The position numbers were made by a program, and so were the translations under genes. Below are positions 1 to 12,509 of a DNA stretch of 64,000 bases, piece after piece (positions within the stretch are counted from its first letter, which is position 1; each line of letters opens with the position of its first letter). Source of the stretch: Typha latifolia (lineage: Eukaryota > Streptophyta > Magnoliopsida > Poales > Typhaceae). The stretch lies in the NCBI GenBank assembly GCA_019914945.1, contig CM034108.1, forward strand, positions 2,862,001-2,926,000, in the 5' to 3' direction. The notes beneath the pieces are model-generated. The model ran no database searches. It worked only from the letters and a program-made list of their open reading frames with translations, and had not been told where the DNA came from.

Positions 1-2356
1 TATCCTTTGATTTTATAGGTGAAAATAACTGAAATATGGTGGTATTTTGGAACTCGTAGACGTTGATCCAACTATATTCAACAATATCAGTATAACTGTA
101 CGAAGTGTAGACATTCAGATGTCCTTATGTTTGTCAATCCTATTGAAAGCTTGAAGTACTCCCAGTACTACCAAAAAAGTACTATTGAAAGTCTTCTTAA
201 ACAAAAACATATTCCTTTGTGCTATATGCACTTTATTGTTTTTTCTAATCTGCTGCTTCTGAGTGGATCTTTCCACAGTTGTCTGGTTCATTGTCTACTT
301 GGTTGATTTATAAATTCTTAATGAAACTTCTCTTATCCTTTTATTTGTCTCCTTATCCTAGACTCTAGAACGAGTTATTTTTCTTCTTCTTCATTTTTTC
401 TTCAACTTCCTTGATTTGTATTGTTCTGATACTTAAACTTGCTTTTACATCTTGTGTTCTTCCATAATATATTGTTTGGAATATTTGAGGTAGGATCACA
501 TGTGCAAAAAGATGCGTCTGTCAAAATGAACCTCGTATTTTAAATGTATTTTTCATTCTAATATCTGGCTCAGGATTTTGTAGAGTTGGTGTGAGGGACC
601 GCATATTTACCTTGTACAATTTAGATTGCAAAGGAGAAGCTAGGATTTAGATTAGGATTCTGTTAGCTGAAAGGACTCAAGTAGCAGTCTACAATTTTTA
701 AGAATTAAAAGCTACAAGCTGTTTGTGAGCACATAATGTGTATTAAATCAGTTATGCTTTAGATATTTATCTTCTGAACTCCATGGGGCTATTAATTTTC
801 TAATTCTAGTTCCCTTTTCCACTGTTATTATGCTTTAAATAAAGTTTGTTTGATTTGTGAGGAAGTTTTGTGGAATATCTTGTATACATATATAGTAGAC
901 ATTGATACTTTCTTCTAATGTATTTTTCTAGATATGTAAAAAGGAATAGTTGTTTGTTTTAAGGGTAGGTGAATTTTCAAGTGAGAATGTGTTTTGTCAC
1001 ATAAGAAGGTTCCTTCAAGAACTTTGAAGAAATATAATCTAGTGCAACCCCCCTCAGTTGTCTCAATCATTTATCGTTCGTGAACCTTGATGAGAAGTGT
1101 AGTCATTTAATTGACTCATATTTATGAATATTCGACTAGGTATAAGGGTTGGTATTGATACTTTGAAGCTAACTTGAGTTAGCAATGGGAGGTCATGTTG
1201 TAGTAGAATTGGTCTCACAGTAATTTTTCACATACTCCAAATCTCCTTTAATACTCTCTTTCCTCCATAGATTCCTGTCCTTTTGATTTCTAGCCGGTTC
1301 TTGATGATGTGGCGTTCCTTTATTGCAAATTATCCATTTATAAGTCTAATACCAATGTCATCTAGCATTTGGAAATTGCAAGGTACAATGGCACAGTTTT
1401 CAGCATCCTGTTACAATTTTATGAAATCTGTATTGAATTGAATCAAATGTCTCGTAGATTCACTGGAATTGATAAGTTTGACTACAGAAGGAAAGGTTTG
1501 AATATTTAAAATCAGAGAGATAGGAGTTTCCTTTATCAATGGGTTATTCTCAAGACTTGTATCTAGACATCCTCCGGAGTTAGCAAGAACTGCTTTTTAG
1601 ATTGACTATGTTTCAGTTCACTCTTAAAGGGAATCAACCTTTTGGTTTCTCTTTAAGCAAGTATTTCTAATTGTAAAACCAATTGCAAGATACTCTGTTT
1701 ATTCTTTGTCCATATTCAATGTCTCCATGTACTTCCTCATATGCCCAATATGACATACAAATCTCCTTGTAATTACTTAAAAATCCTTTATTCATATCTT
1801 GCCAAAAAATTCAATTCCATGCAAATTTGAGGGTGCTTAAGTTTTATATTATCCCTTGATGCACTGTCACAACTCAGTGTCAATATTTAGCATTCCACTC
1901 TTTGCATGTTGCTGCATTAGGGCAAGGATACCTGATGGAAGTATTTCTGAGGAATTGTTTCATAGTTTTCTTGGCCAGGGGTCTTGGATTGGCTATTGAA
2001 AACTTCAACACCAAGTACACATGGACTGAGTTGTAATATCTTATGATCAACTTACAATTCTCCACTGCTACTGCCAAGAGTGGGATGCAATGTTTCAATT
2101 TTCCAAAGATGTCAACATACAGTCTTTGAATCATGATTTCTTAAATGCTACATTCTGATCTATTTATCTTATGAACTATTGCAGTGCTTGTACCTTTGGT
2201 CATAAATTTGTACCTGGTATGAAATCACTAAGTGTTTAGTTGTAGTAAACAACCAGTAATGCATTTAAGTTTGTAACTAATATTTAATTATGGAGGGCCT
2301 GAAGATCTATTTGATCCTTAGTCATTTCAATGATGGGTAGGATTCTTCTGTGACAG
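1..2356 (+). other. Upstream intron(s) of the myosin VIII gene, no exon recognised
   Basis: AT-rich sequence with no stretch I can assign to a myosin exon. Because the gene enters from the left edge, this is most simply a long intron ending at the cag acceptor 2354-2356. The only sizeable open frame (minus strand 1880-2134, 84 codons) resembles no family I know. A short missed exon cannot be excluded by eye. Confidence 0.5.
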
Positions 2357-3807
2357 GAAACAAATGGGGAGCATCTTCAAGTAGATCCTTCATTTGTGGA
2401 GAAACTTCAGATGCAGGTTTTGAAAGCAGAACTAGCACTAGAAGAAAAGGAACAGCACAATGCTCACTTGCAACGCCAGCTTCAACATTATGAGAAGAGA
2501 TGGTCAGAGTATGAGGCCAAAATGAAGTCCATGGAAGAGACTTGGCAGAAAGAGTTGGTGTCTTTACAGGTAAACTATTGGTCAGATATTTTAATTGTTT
2601 CGTTGAACCTATCATCACCTACTAAAGACTATGACTGTGACAAACAATTACATTTTATCTTGTTATCCTAAGAATCATAGAACCTGATCTTGGAGTAGTT
2701 GTCATCTTCTATTGTTTTTTCTTGTTTAGCTAACTTGGAGCTCCCATGTAGATATAGAGAGGAGACAATAGGCATTCTGTTTCTGCAAACTAAATATAAT
2801 TTATGCAATTGACAAGTATTAAAAATCTCCTTTTAATATTTTTCAAAGAAATGTTTCTCTTTCTAGTTTACTTCGTTAGCCTTTTGGATGGTACTTTGGG
2901 ATTAAGCTTCATCTGACTCTTTGGCTTAAGTGGATAACTGTACCTCAGAGACAAAGCCAAATCTTATTTTGGAAGTTGTCATTGTATTTCCACCCTAGAC
3001 TCTTCCTATGTCTATCAGAAATCCTGGGGGGCTACTTCTGGATTTTGCATTAGCCTAAGCTCCTACCAAGTTGTCTTATGGCTTCAGTTACAAATCCCTC
3101 TATCGTCTAGTCATTCTTTGGATGGTAGCTTAGCAACAATTTCTGGTTGGTTGATTCCAAGTTGACAAATGCTCGTAAAATCCATTTTACATTTTGGAGC
3201 CTTCTCATCACTGTTGTGGGAATGTGCTTGAATGATGATAATGATGACCATTTTGTATAATACTTCAGTCCAACTGGGAAATAGAAGATGAATACCAATG
3301 TGCTAGATCTTACTTTTCTTTTCTTTGTGTGTGAGTGGTTATTTTCAGCTGAGCCTTGCTGCTGCCAAAAAGAGCTCTGTTTCTGATGATGTTGCTGACC
3401 AACCTGGTAAATTCAATGCACTTCCAAATCACCACTCTCACAACTCTAAAGATGTGAAATCTGCTGAGGCGCATGCACCTGATGGTAAACAACCATATCC
3501 TTCTGAAGCTGCAAAAGTCGGAACTCCTAATGAGCCCCAGAATGCAGTGAAATATCTCGCAAAGGAGTTTGAACAAAGGAGGCTGGTCTTCGAGGATGAT
3601 GTTGATATCATTGTTGCAGCTAACTCAGGGCAGTCCAATTCCCATGTAAACCCAGATGAAGATCTCCGGAAATTGAAAGCCCGGTTCACTGCATGGAAGA
3701 AGGATTATAAGGCTCGGTTAAGGGAGGCAAAGACGTCAGTTCAAAAGATTGGCAATCATGAAGAGAAAGCACACAAAAGATGGTGGGGTAAGAGGAGCAC
3801 AAAATGA
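2357..3807 (+). CDS. Class VIII myosin heavy chain, C-terminal two exons (partial, 5' end outside window)
   Basis: C-terminal part of a plant class VIII myosin (ATM1/VIII type), an actin-based motor linked to plasma membrane, plasmodesmata and endocytosis. Two coding exons: 2357-2569 (71 codons, in frame, flanked by cag and gtaaac) and 3349-3807, with stop TGA at 3805-3807. The first encodes a charged heptad-like coiled coil (EKLQMQVLKAELALEEKEQH) that would form the dimerising stalk. The second begins LSLAAAKKSS, continues through a low-complexity Ser/His/Pro stretch, and ends with the family's C-terminal signature: an EFEQRR segment, then DEDLRKLKARFTAWKKDYKA and a basic tail finishing RWWGKRSTK. 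Motor, neck and IQ motifs lie upstream of the window. No frameshift is seen. The match to the myosin VIII tail is strong; which paralogue it is cannot be told from the tail. Confidence 0.88.
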
Positions 3808-4042
3808 GAGCATAATAGCCATGGATTCTTCAAGTGTGGTGGTTCTCCTTCATTGCCTGCAGCAAATCTACGATTTCTAAAGAGGCACCAGGGTGATAAA
3901 TTTAGCAGAAATATGAGCTAATGTGAAACATTCAGCTGTTTATGGCAAGAACTCATTGTGCCTACTAGCGCAGAGACTCGAAAACTCTCATTCTCGACTC
4001 AACCTTGTTGCAGAGACTTGTATATCTTCTGTTGTTTTCTTT

Positions 4043-4073
<31 letters not shown>

Positions 4074-4773
4074 CAATTGTTCGGAATGTAAAGAAGCGCA
4101 CCTTGAGAGGAGTTAGATAGAAGGTGCGACAAGAAATGTAAATGTGTATCTTTTTTCGGTTAATGTGATTCTAAAACGTGTAATTATTTCATTGACAATC
4201 AAGTTTTTTAGTTATTTTTGCGTTATATCTGGCTGCCTTAAAAATTTCACTATGGTAATGAACACTTTGATTATGCCGTATGTTCATTTTTAATTTCTAT
4301 CTCCCCTGCCTGATGAAGTGCTTTATGATGTAAAGAAAGTGTTTCCATTTGCTTAGCAGTATTGCGTCAATCTGAGGCCATGTTCACAAAACTTATCAAA
4401 TGCTTGGTGGTCTCATTTGGCAGGTTGAGAAATCTAAGCGAAGAAACCAGGGGAGTCCCATTGAAGCTTTCTTTCACAGCTTCTTCAAAAGGTACGACCA
4501 CAGGCCCTGATAGAATTCTCATTTGTTTCTTCATAATTCATTGGCGTCTGAAGTAGCGTCGTTTATTAGATGCTGGCCTTCAAAATGTCATCACTTTCAT
4601 AGTCATAAGATGAATTGAGAAAAGAGAAATGATCATAAATTCCATCAATAGTACATTGCATTCAACTCTTTAGATTGACAATAATCTACAACTCTCCCAT
4701 GGTTCTGGAAGTCAGGGGACTGGAGGAGAGAAAGAAAGGAAGAAAGAAAGAAGAAAGAGAGAAAGAGAGCAGC
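3808..4773. other. Myosin 3' UTR and convergent spacer to LHCB3
   Basis: Contains the probable 3' UTR of the myosin gene (+), including a (GTT)n microsatellite near 4043-4073. On the minus strand the polypurine run 4724-4770 lies in the 3' UTR of LHCB3. The open frame 4362-4556 shows no recognisable domain and is not called. Confidence 0.6.
4043..4073 (+). repeat. (GTT)n trinucleotide microsatellite
   Basis: About ten consecutive GTT units in the presumed 3' UTR of the myosin gene. Likely length-polymorphic. Confidence 0.9.
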
Positions 4774-5749
4774 TTAAGACCCTGGCACGAACTTGGTGGC
4801 GTAGACCCATGCATTGTTAGCCACGGGGTTGTCGAGGTGATCCAGAAGATTCTCCAACGGCCCCTTGCCGGTGACGATGGCCTGGACGAAGAATCCGAAC
4901 ATGGAGAACATGGCGAGCCTTCCGTTCTTGATCTCCTTCACCTTGAGCTCGGCGAAGGTGGTGGGGTCGTCGGCGAGGCCGAGTGGGTCGAAGTAGGTGC
5001 CCCCTGGGTAGAGGTTGTTGCCGTCGCCGACTCCCGGCAGGCCGTTGATGCGGTAGCCCTCGACGAGGCCCATGAGAATCACCTGGAACCCAAGGACGGC
5101 GAGGATGCTCTGAGCGTGGACCAGGTTGGGATTTCCGAGGTAGTCGAGGCCACCGTCGGAGAAGATCTGCGCTCCGGCCTTGAACCAGACGGGCTCTTTG
5201 AAGTCCACCTTCACCCATTTCTCGAGCACCTCCGGTGTGATGCAGCCCAGTGCGCCGAGCATGGCCCACCGGCCGTGGATCACCTGAGTCGTCATTGAGT
5301 AAGGATTTATTGTCACAATGTTGGTAATATATCTACAAGATATCATGTCTTATTGGATTTTCAGAGAAATATTACCTCAAGAGCTCGGTTTCTTGCGAAG
5401 GCTTCAGGGTCAGCGGAAAGCCCCGCGGTGTCCCAGCCGTAGTCTCCGGGGAATTCTCCGGTGAGGTAGGACGGTGTTTGGGCGGAGAAGGGGCCCAAGT
5501 ACTTGACGCGGTCTGGTCCATACCAGAGCTCGTTTCCCTGCACCGTAACGCATAACTTTAGTTTCATTACTGAAGAGGGGTTGTTTCTATGGCTTGAAAG
5601 AATTATGTAGCTATTACCATGGTGAACTTTCCGTTTCCCATCGAGACGGCATCTCTCAGAGGGTTGGCGCCGGCGGCCCGGGCTTGTCCGAGGAACGGTT
5701 TCGCGATGGTGGCCGTGCGAGACGAGGCCGCCGTTAGTGTTGATGCCAT
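4774..5749 (-). CDS. LHCB3: LHCB3, light-harvesting chlorophyll a/b-binding protein of PSII
   Basis: Nuclear-encoded thylakoid antenna protein that joins LHCB1/LHCB2 in M-type LHCII trimers of photosystem II. Three exons on the minus strand: 5618-5749 (44 codons), 5376-5537 (54 codons) and 4774-5283 (169 codons plus stop), giving 267 residues, close to the family length. ATG at 5747-5749 opens a Ser/Ala-rich plastid transit peptide. Residues 49-54 are the trimerisation motif WYGPDR. Helix B carries [14 protein letters not shown] and helix A carries [20 protein letters not shown], both with chlorophyll-ligating Glu/Asn/Arg residues. The end [10 protein letters not shown] is typical. Assignment to LHCB3 rather than LHCB1/2 rests on the short N-terminus running straight into [20 protein letters not shown], without the phosphorylatable Thr segment of LHCB1/2, and on the intron number. 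Upstream (minus orientation) lie an ATTGG/CCAAT element near 5936 and a GATAAC I-box-like site near 5997. Confidence 0.95.
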
Positions 5750-6460
5750 CTCTAGGAAAGTTGGTGGTGTTTGGGGGCTGAGGAGAATGCTCTGTGTGGT
5801 TGGAATCTCAAGGGAGTGATGGTCTTCTCTTTGTAGTTAAGCTGAGATGGTGGTAGAGGACAGAGAGGGGTGGATTAGTGGTGTAGGGGATTGGAGCAGA
5901 GGTGGGAGGTAGAGATTTCTGGATTTGGTTTGGACCAATGGGAGGGCTGCTAAGGATATGGAGAATGTCCAGCTCGGATCCTGTCTATCTGAGTGTTATC
6001 TTCTCCAGCCTCTAATTTGAGAGAAATGATTAGATACAAACCATTTAGTTATTTAAAAATAATAATTCCTTAATAAATTAAGGGGTATATAAAACAATTT
6101 GCAGAGATCCATTTTTTTTTATCTTTCATAAAAAAAAAAAGACCATCTTTCTATGAAAAATATACCAGCTAGGAGAAAGAAATAAAAGATACTAATTTAG
6201 TTTTGGGCTATCCACACTTTTGGTTCACATGACTGGTTAATTTTATTTAGTATTATTTAATTTTAACTATTGAATTAGGAGAGAAAATTAGTAATTTGTA
6301 TCGAATTATTTGTTAAACATGCCCTTATCATACTGAGAAAAATAAATATTTAATACTATCCAATTAGCTATCTTCTCTGTGCAAATTAATCTTATCTTTG
6401 TTCAGAACCATTCAAGAATTTCAAACCCAAAAAGGAGAACGAAACGTAAAAAAAAATTAA
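5750..6460 (-). promoter_or_regulatory. LHCB3 promoter region
   Basis: Upstream of LHCB3 on the minus strand. A CCAAT-type element (+ strand ccaatgg near 5936) and a GATA/I-box-like site (+ strand gttatctt near 5996-6003) are visible, both common in Lhc promoters. No convincing TATA box was found close to the start. The rest, to the tRNA gene, is AT-rich and holds no gene. Confidence 0.5.
6448..6456 (-). terminator. Pol III terminator of tRNA-Asp
   Basis: Nine consecutive A on the + strand give T9 on the transcribed strand, four bases after the tRNA 3' end. Confidence 0.85.
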
Positions 6461-6532
6461 CGCCGTTGCCGGGGATCGAACCCGGGTCACCCGCGTGACA
6501 GGCGGGAATACTCACCACTATACTACAACGAC
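6461..6532 (-). tRNA. tRNA-Asp (anticodon GTC)
   Basis: Read on the minus strand, a 72-nt cloverleaf starts GTCGTTGTAGTATAGTGG (acceptor and D arm, A-box), has anticodon loop CTGTCAC with anticodon GTC, and contains the B-box GGGTTCGATCCCC. It ends CAACGGC plus discriminator G. The acceptor stem pairs over seven positions with one G-U. No intron. A run of nine T residues directly downstream on the transcribed strand (+ strand A9 at 6448-6456) is the Pol III terminator. The sequence looks fully intact. Confidence 0.97.
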
Positions 6533-6723
6533 TTGATACTAGTGTGAGTTCAATACTAATAATAAATTTGCCAATATTTTAGTAAAAATAGCCAGAAAAA
6601 TCCTTCCCAATTCCTATGGGAGAGTACCCCTTAATTCTCTCCTTATTCATAACAAACACACATTGCAATACTTCCAACTTCAAAGAGGAATAGGAATTAA
6701 AACAAGAAGCTAATCCGTGCAGC

Positions 6724-7100
6724 TCAAGCACTGCCTTTGACGCACAGCCACTGGCCAACGAATAGCTTGGTGCAATCAAGATTAGGGTTGACGCCATTGA
6801 ACTCTTCGGTGGTCAGATCAAACTTCTGAGCAATTGTAAAGCATATATCATCAGGCTGCACTCCATACACGGTGTCACAGCTCACCACCCTTGGCTTTGG
6901 CGGGACAACAACTGTTGAATTATTTCAAGAGACAGAAGAAATTAGCATGATTAATTAACATTAAACTGCATGCATTAGAGAGGATAATATTTGAGCTTAC
7001 AGCTAAACAGCTTCCCCTCGGCCATGGTAACGGCGAGGAACAGAGAAAGAAGGAGAGCAAAGTTGAGGAGAATTGAAGCTTTGCTGCTTGCCTTGGCCAT
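6724..7100 (-). CDS. Small secreted LysM-domain protein
   Basis: Two exons: 7001-7100 and 6724-6911, joined in phase 1 to give 95 residues. Residues 1-28 are a classic signal peptide (basic start, then ILLNFALLLSLFLAV, cleavage near TMAEG). The mature protein is essentially one LysM module, about residues 43-92, with the C-VYGVQPDDICFTIAQKF opening, the conserved NPNLDC turn and a WLCV ending. Four cysteines (45, 57, 80, 90) could form two disulphides. LysM modules bind N-acetylglucosamine polymers such as chitin. This protein has no kinase domain, no second LysM and no evident GPI signal, so it would be a free apoplastic lectin-like protein. Its role is unknown; a part in sensing or masking chitin-type ligands is an inference. 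The start ATG at 7098-7100 is the only one that retains the signal peptide. Confidence 0.9.
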
Positions 7101-8504
7101 TTTAATTACTAACTCCTCCTCTTGATATTATACTAAGACACTCTCTTGTGTTCTCTTGCAGTGGTTGCTGCTATGCCTTGATCCTTTATACAAGGCACCA
7201 GGTGAAGCCCTTTGGAGATCACGCACTCTTGTACAAGGCCGGCTACCTCATTGGTCACTTCATTTGGAGCATTTACGTTGATGGTTTTAGAATGAGTACA
7301 GTAGTATTATATATTGATGATTGCTGTGGACTACGTTACACAAGGTAGATATATATTTATACCTTTTTTTTTTGTCAGGTTTGGTTAAGTAGTTTTATTG
7401 CATTGAGTCTATCTAGATCTAAATTATGGGATCCGTTCTGTAGCCGGGCATGACCATCATGACAACCCTAATGAATCAATCTACCTGATATAAATAATAT
7501 AATACATATTTAAATTTTATTTATGAACTACTAATAGCTATAATCTAATATATTGTTTTATTTTGGTATCATTTGGCTGGTAACGTATATAGGGCGTACT
7601 TGGACTTGAAAAAATAAATTATTCCGAGCCAGATCGGGCTTGAAGTTGGGCCTGACCAGAACCCGAAGAATGCTCACATGTCACAAGTCACAAGTCACAA
7701 CTCACATCACATATAATAGAGATGAGTAATTACAAACACGCTTTTACCACAAAAAAAAGAAAAAATTACAAACACGCCATGTAACGACAAAATTCTTCCA
7801 TCCTAATTGTCATCTCAGCAACACGCCACGTACCATAACATCGACACGCGTCACCTCAAAATGCAGAACAAGTTCCATCGCCTACCGCACCCATGTGAAG
7901 GACTTGCATTCCTTACACGTGTGTGTCTCTCATTCGCGAGTTCTCCGAAACCGCCTTAGCCGTCACGTGAATAAAGGTTTTGGATTTTTTAGAAAATAAA
8001 ATTGGTTTCACCCTATTCGATAATAGCCACCATTATCACAAGACGCCAAGTACATATTTTGTATTAAAAGATGGCATCAAAGCGTTGGAATTCACGCTCG
8101 CCGACGAGCCGTTGCTGGCCGCCCGATAGCCGGCATTGAGTCACTATCTAATAGGATCTAAGTTCGTTGATCATACTATCATAAACTTTTTTTTTTTTGA
8201 AGTATACTATCTTATTATAATTTTTTAATTACTGATCCTGGAAAGCAAAGTTAATTCTGGGAGTGCTCAAGAGAACCGAAGATCTATTAACACGTATAAA
8301 ACTTCCCCCACAATACCGGAAGATAATTACAGACTTGGTAAATTTCCCAATTCCCATCTACATCACCAAAGTTCGATCAAACCCCCTTCCTTCCTTTCCT
8401 TCCAGCTCCCTCCTCCCACCACCATCTAGAAACCCGCAGCAGGAGACGCCAACTCCACCAGATCCGTCCGATCCGCAGATCCCACGGTCGATCGATCTAC
8501 GGAT
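7101..8504. other. Intergenic region between LysM gene and first WIP gene
   Basis: Holds the LysM promoter (minus) and the 3' flank of the WIP gene. Short tandem gtcacaa units occur near 7680-7710, and ACGT-core sites occur near 7916 (acacgtgt) and 7964 (tcacgtga). The open frames 7148-7348 and 8263-8508 have no recognisable domain. Confidence 0.5.
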
Positions 8505-8738
8505 CTAGCTCGGGCCCCAGCAGCTAAGGTACATGGCCTTGTGTAGCGACTCGTCCGGCCCATCGCCGCCGCGGCCCCCGAGGACTCCCCGGCCGACGCC
8601 TAGACCGGCGGCGCGGAAGGCGAGGCTAGCCGAGGTGAGTTGGTCCTTGGTTCGCTGGACCGGCTTGATGCCTTGGTCTCTGTGCCCCTGCACCACCGCC
8701 AGGCTCGCCGCCATCCAAACCCGGTTCAGGTAACTCAT
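8505..8738 (-). CDS. Wound-induced polypeptide family protein (WIP, DUF3774), copy 1
   Basis: Single-exon gene for a 77-residue protein. ATG at 8736-8738 opens with MSYLNRVWMAASLAVVQGH, the conserved N-terminal block of the plant wound-responsive/WIP family (DUF3774, PF12609). The C-terminus DESLHKAMYLSCWGPS is the family signature (ESL...MYLxCWGP). The middle is Gly/Arg-rich and low complexity. In-frame codons upstream of this ATG exist, but the family start is MSYLNR. A TATA-like CCTATAAATA on the minus strand (8861-8870) sits about 125 bases upstream. Members are wound- and defence-inducible small proteins without a signal peptide and without a settled biochemical role. A diverged paralogue lies at 12510-12740 in the same orientation. 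Confidence 0.88.
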   Translation of the reverse strand: MSYLNRVWMAASLAVVQGHRDQGIKPVQRTKDQLTSASLAFRAAGLGVGRGVLGGRGGDGPDESLHKAMYLSCWGPS

Positions 8739-8860
8739 GATCTCCGATCTCCTGGATCTTGATGTTCTACTTCTTTTTTGCAATTTACCTCTCGCTTTCT
8801 TGTATATTTCTCGGCGTTTTCTAGGACTGAGTAAGGGATAGTGGTGGGAACGATGGGGAT

Positions 8861-8870
8861 TATTTATAGG
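8861..8870 (-). promoter_or_regulatory. TATA box of WIP copy 1
   Basis: Minus-strand CCTATAAATA about 125 bases upstream of the start codon, at a plausible distance. Confidence 0.55.
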
Positions 8871-10137
8871 GAGGGAAAGGTGAAGTAAGTGGGTTTGAGT
8901 GGGGGAGAACAGCTCTGGTTTCCCGTTGTAAGGGATGGTGGTGGTAGAGGAATTTGGGCTGTTGGATCGTGATCGGATGGTGAGAAGCTTTTAAATTAGT
9001 TTTGTCGGCTTTCGTAGGTATTGTGGGAAAGAGCACAGCTGTCGCCTGTCGGCCTTATCCTTCGAGTTGGGAGAGTGAGTTCACCGTAGGGTGGTTCTCC
9101 ACTGGATAGAAAAATAAAGTTTAATTACAATTTTGACCCCTCAACAGCTCAACTGGCACACTATCATTTTTATCCTAAAAAAAAGTAGACAAGTGTTGAT
9201 TTATTTTTATCAAAATTTTAATCAAATATTCACAGATAGGACTTAGTGATATATTTATTTTTAAGGGGTGAAAGTAATTTAGAGCAAATAGTTGAGAGGC
9301 TAAAGATGTAATTAACCCTATACACATGATTTACTTAATATTTATATTATGTTTTTATCTTATCAACTTCTTTTATCTTATACTAATATCTCATTTCTAA
9401 CTGTATTACAAAGGACGTTACAAAAGTCTTGTAGCAACTACAAATATCCCATTTTATCGGAGAAAAAGAAACTACAAATATCCCAAGAGTCGTAATTATT
9501 AATATAATGTTACATCCATCCTACAGTGACAGGCACTGTCAGTCACAAATTGTTATTATTAATTTATAAATTTTGAGTTCGTTGTGCATACATATATAAC
9601 GATATTATGAAAAATCTATTTAAATAATTTAGGAACCAATCTTAACAATCAAAGACATTAAAACTCATATAATCTTTGTTATAGTCTAAGTAAGACTTAA
9701 TAATTGAGTCGGCACTTTTACTTCGTTTACTTTTGAAATAAGAATAGGTTTATTTTGGTATAAATCTTCTTATATTAGTATAATAAATAAAGAATTACTT
9801 AAGTCCCTAATATAATAATAATACTTTTTCTAATTTAATATTTAATATTTTTATTAATTATTATTTTATTATTGAAAAGATATCACTTTAACTAACCATT
9901 TCAATATCTCTGTTTTCTCCGCTATCTTTGTTGGTAATTTCATGATTTTGACATGAATATTTTATTAATTTTGAGCTAAGTTTTAAGTGGGGCCCACACA
10001 TTATTTATAATGGTTTAATGGTGGAATCAATTTAGCTCAAAGCATACTTTATTGTCATATATTCACTTAATCAAATTCATGAAGAGAAGTGAATGATAAT
10101 TGGCTCTAAAGTGGGTATCATGGCAATGGGAAATAAA

Positions 10138-10260
10138 GGAAAGTAAGTTTAGTACCATATTGGATATTTGAGAAATGTTAGTATGGTATATAAGCAACAA
10201 ACTTCCTATGGGCTTTGGGCCCCAAAAGGGGTACCTATTTTGTGGGTAAAGGTTACTATG
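10138..10260 (+). repeat. Dispersed repeat, copy 1 of 2
   Basis: Shares a succession of blocks with 21680-21800: aagtaagtttagta, gtatataa, gggctttgggcc/gagcttttgggtc and ttttgtgggtaaag/ttttgggtaaag in the same order and spacing, with many substitutions. Looks like an old non-autonomous element (LTR- or TRIM-like); its ends are not defined. Confidence 0.55.
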
Positions 10261-12509
10261 CAACCTAACACACACACGCGCGCCGCCCGGCTCGGCTCGG
10301 TTCGGTTCGCACGCACGGGTCAAAGTCCAATTTTATTTTTTGCCTGATACCCAACACTAGACTCGACTATTTCAGAATTTATATCGGATCGGATTTTTTC
10401 TCTTCTTTTTAATCTTATCTTAATTATTTGTCAACATATCATTTAAAATTAATGTCACATTAAATATAATTATTATACATTATATTAGTATAAAATATTG
10501 GTTTTATTCCAAAGTGAATGAGGTTGTTTGTATTTTTTATTAGAATGACTTACGGTGAAAGAGAATAGTTACAAAGAGTATAATTCCAATCGGTACAAGG
10601 AAGTCTCTTTGTTGTAATAGATTGGATTCAATTTAGTAAGAGATGTACAATATTTATTAGTGAAGGATCCAATGCAAATCGCAAGGTAGATTAAATCTAT
10701 TTTTTGTGTGGATAGATCTAGATAGGTACCGCCAATAATGTGAAAATAGTTGCATTAATTACTGCCATATATTAATACATATAGTGCCATATATGAAAAT
10801 ATGCTATTCTATCTAGCTTCGATGATGCCTATTAGCTGCCTTAATCAATTACACAATGTTTACCTACTCTATTCTTTTCTTTTCTTTGGAATAGCCAGTT
10901 GCGGATAAGTGTATATGATATAATAAAGACCCCTTTGCGCAAAGATTAGGCAGAAAGGTGGGCCATCTGAATCTTGTATGAGATTTTACTACCATACCTA
11001 AAGCTATTTAAATGTATAGTTGCCTAGTTGGGGATAGCAATACGTTAAACTATATCTTGCTTTGTATTAGCTATACTACTTTATAATAATTAGTGGACAA
11101 TAATGTGCATTTAACAAGTCCTTAATGAAGCCAGTTGTGATACCGATGTCCATAAGGAGCTTTGTGCAGGACTGCATTTGTTTACTTCGTTCTTTTGTAG
11201 TTGAGAAAATAGTGCATGTATATAAGCAAGGGAACATGACAGCCAATTGGGAGGCTAACTTAGAGAAAGGTAATAGTGACTAGTTTTGAGATAGAGGTTC
11301 TGGGAATATGGCCCTGCCTCAGAGATTTTATCCAATCCAATGCTGCTGTTGGTCGGATAATGTAAACAACAGCTTACTGTTGTTCTTTAATATCAGAAAA
11401 TAAAAGGAAAATAGTTCTTACATATCTTTGAACTTTGACCAACCATAAATCCAAGAAAGTCCACGTCTGTTTAACCAAACAACTTATTTTAATACTAATA
11501 CTAATGTTCTGATGCTATTTATCTCTCTGTCTACTTTTCCGGCCATTATTTAAATTTGTCGACAAAATCTAATTCTTATATTATTTCAATCATTCTCTCT
11601 TTCCTACTCGTCCGTCCATTATAAAAGGTATTTTAATTATTTATTTTTTAAATTTATTATTTTTTATGTCACATTAAGTATAATTATTATATCACTATAT
11701 TGATTTACAGTCAAACACAGTGATAGCCTAAATTATTGGTACAATTTTCTTGTATAAGTTTAAAAATTGATCAAATTTAAATTAGTTTAGAAGTAATTTC
11801 ACAACTAAACACTACCTAATTTTGTGTAAGCGGTGATTCAATACTCACGGATGAATTGCATAAAATTATATATTTGGATTGATCAAAAGCTATAATTTAC
11901 TCCCAAATTAAATTAAGCAACACTTTTCTTGGGTATTTTGATTTATTTTTTCTCTGAAAAGTTTATATTGATTAGTAGAATCGCTACATAACAAAGAGAA
12001 GAGAATATATGGACTATTTTACTCTTAGAAAAGGGAAAGGTAATCAGTATTTTGATCATAGTGGCCAATACTTGATCATTTTTATAAAGTATTATAATTT
12101 AACTGTCGAATTAATAAATATAAATAAGCGATATGTATTAAATCTTTTGTCTAACTTTATACCCTGAAATATCTATCTATATTGTTTTACTAAAAGGCCG
12201 TGTTTTCACTGGATAGATTAGTATTCATAATCTGTAACCTAGTGGTAGTTTTATTTCAAGACATTCGTATCATATCCATATCAATTCCACAGTTTAGATT
12301 TTGATCCAAACTTATATCAAAAGATGCTTATTCCATAAGATATTTCAATTAAACATACATAACAACTGTCTACCAAGATTAGCAACTCCTAATTAAGTCC
12401 TATCACAACGTACCAATACTATTTCCATCTACTAAAGCTACAACACCAGTTACACAAAGACTCATACATACATATATGCATAGACTACAACGAGATCGGA
12501 CGGAGCTAG

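Larger units (their letters stand above)
8739..12509. other. Long AT-rich intergenic region between the WIP genes
   Basis: Contains the promoter of WIP copy 1 and about 3.5 kb of AT-rich sequence without a credible ORF. It holds a dispersed repeat at about 10138-10260 (related to 21680-21800), directly followed by a short GC-rich island 10270-10320 with CTCGG/TTCGG repeats. No transposase or reverse transcriptase remnant was recognised. Confidence 0.5.

Noticed and set aside
1880..2134. 84-codon minus-strand frame in the myosin intron
   Set aside because: Unrecognised and isolated; could be a transposon relic but I cannot support a call.
4675..5298. 207-codon plus-strand frame over LHCB3 exon 3
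   Set aside because: Antisense shadow of the GC-rich LHCB3 exon; no domain, and the minus-strand protein is unmistakable.
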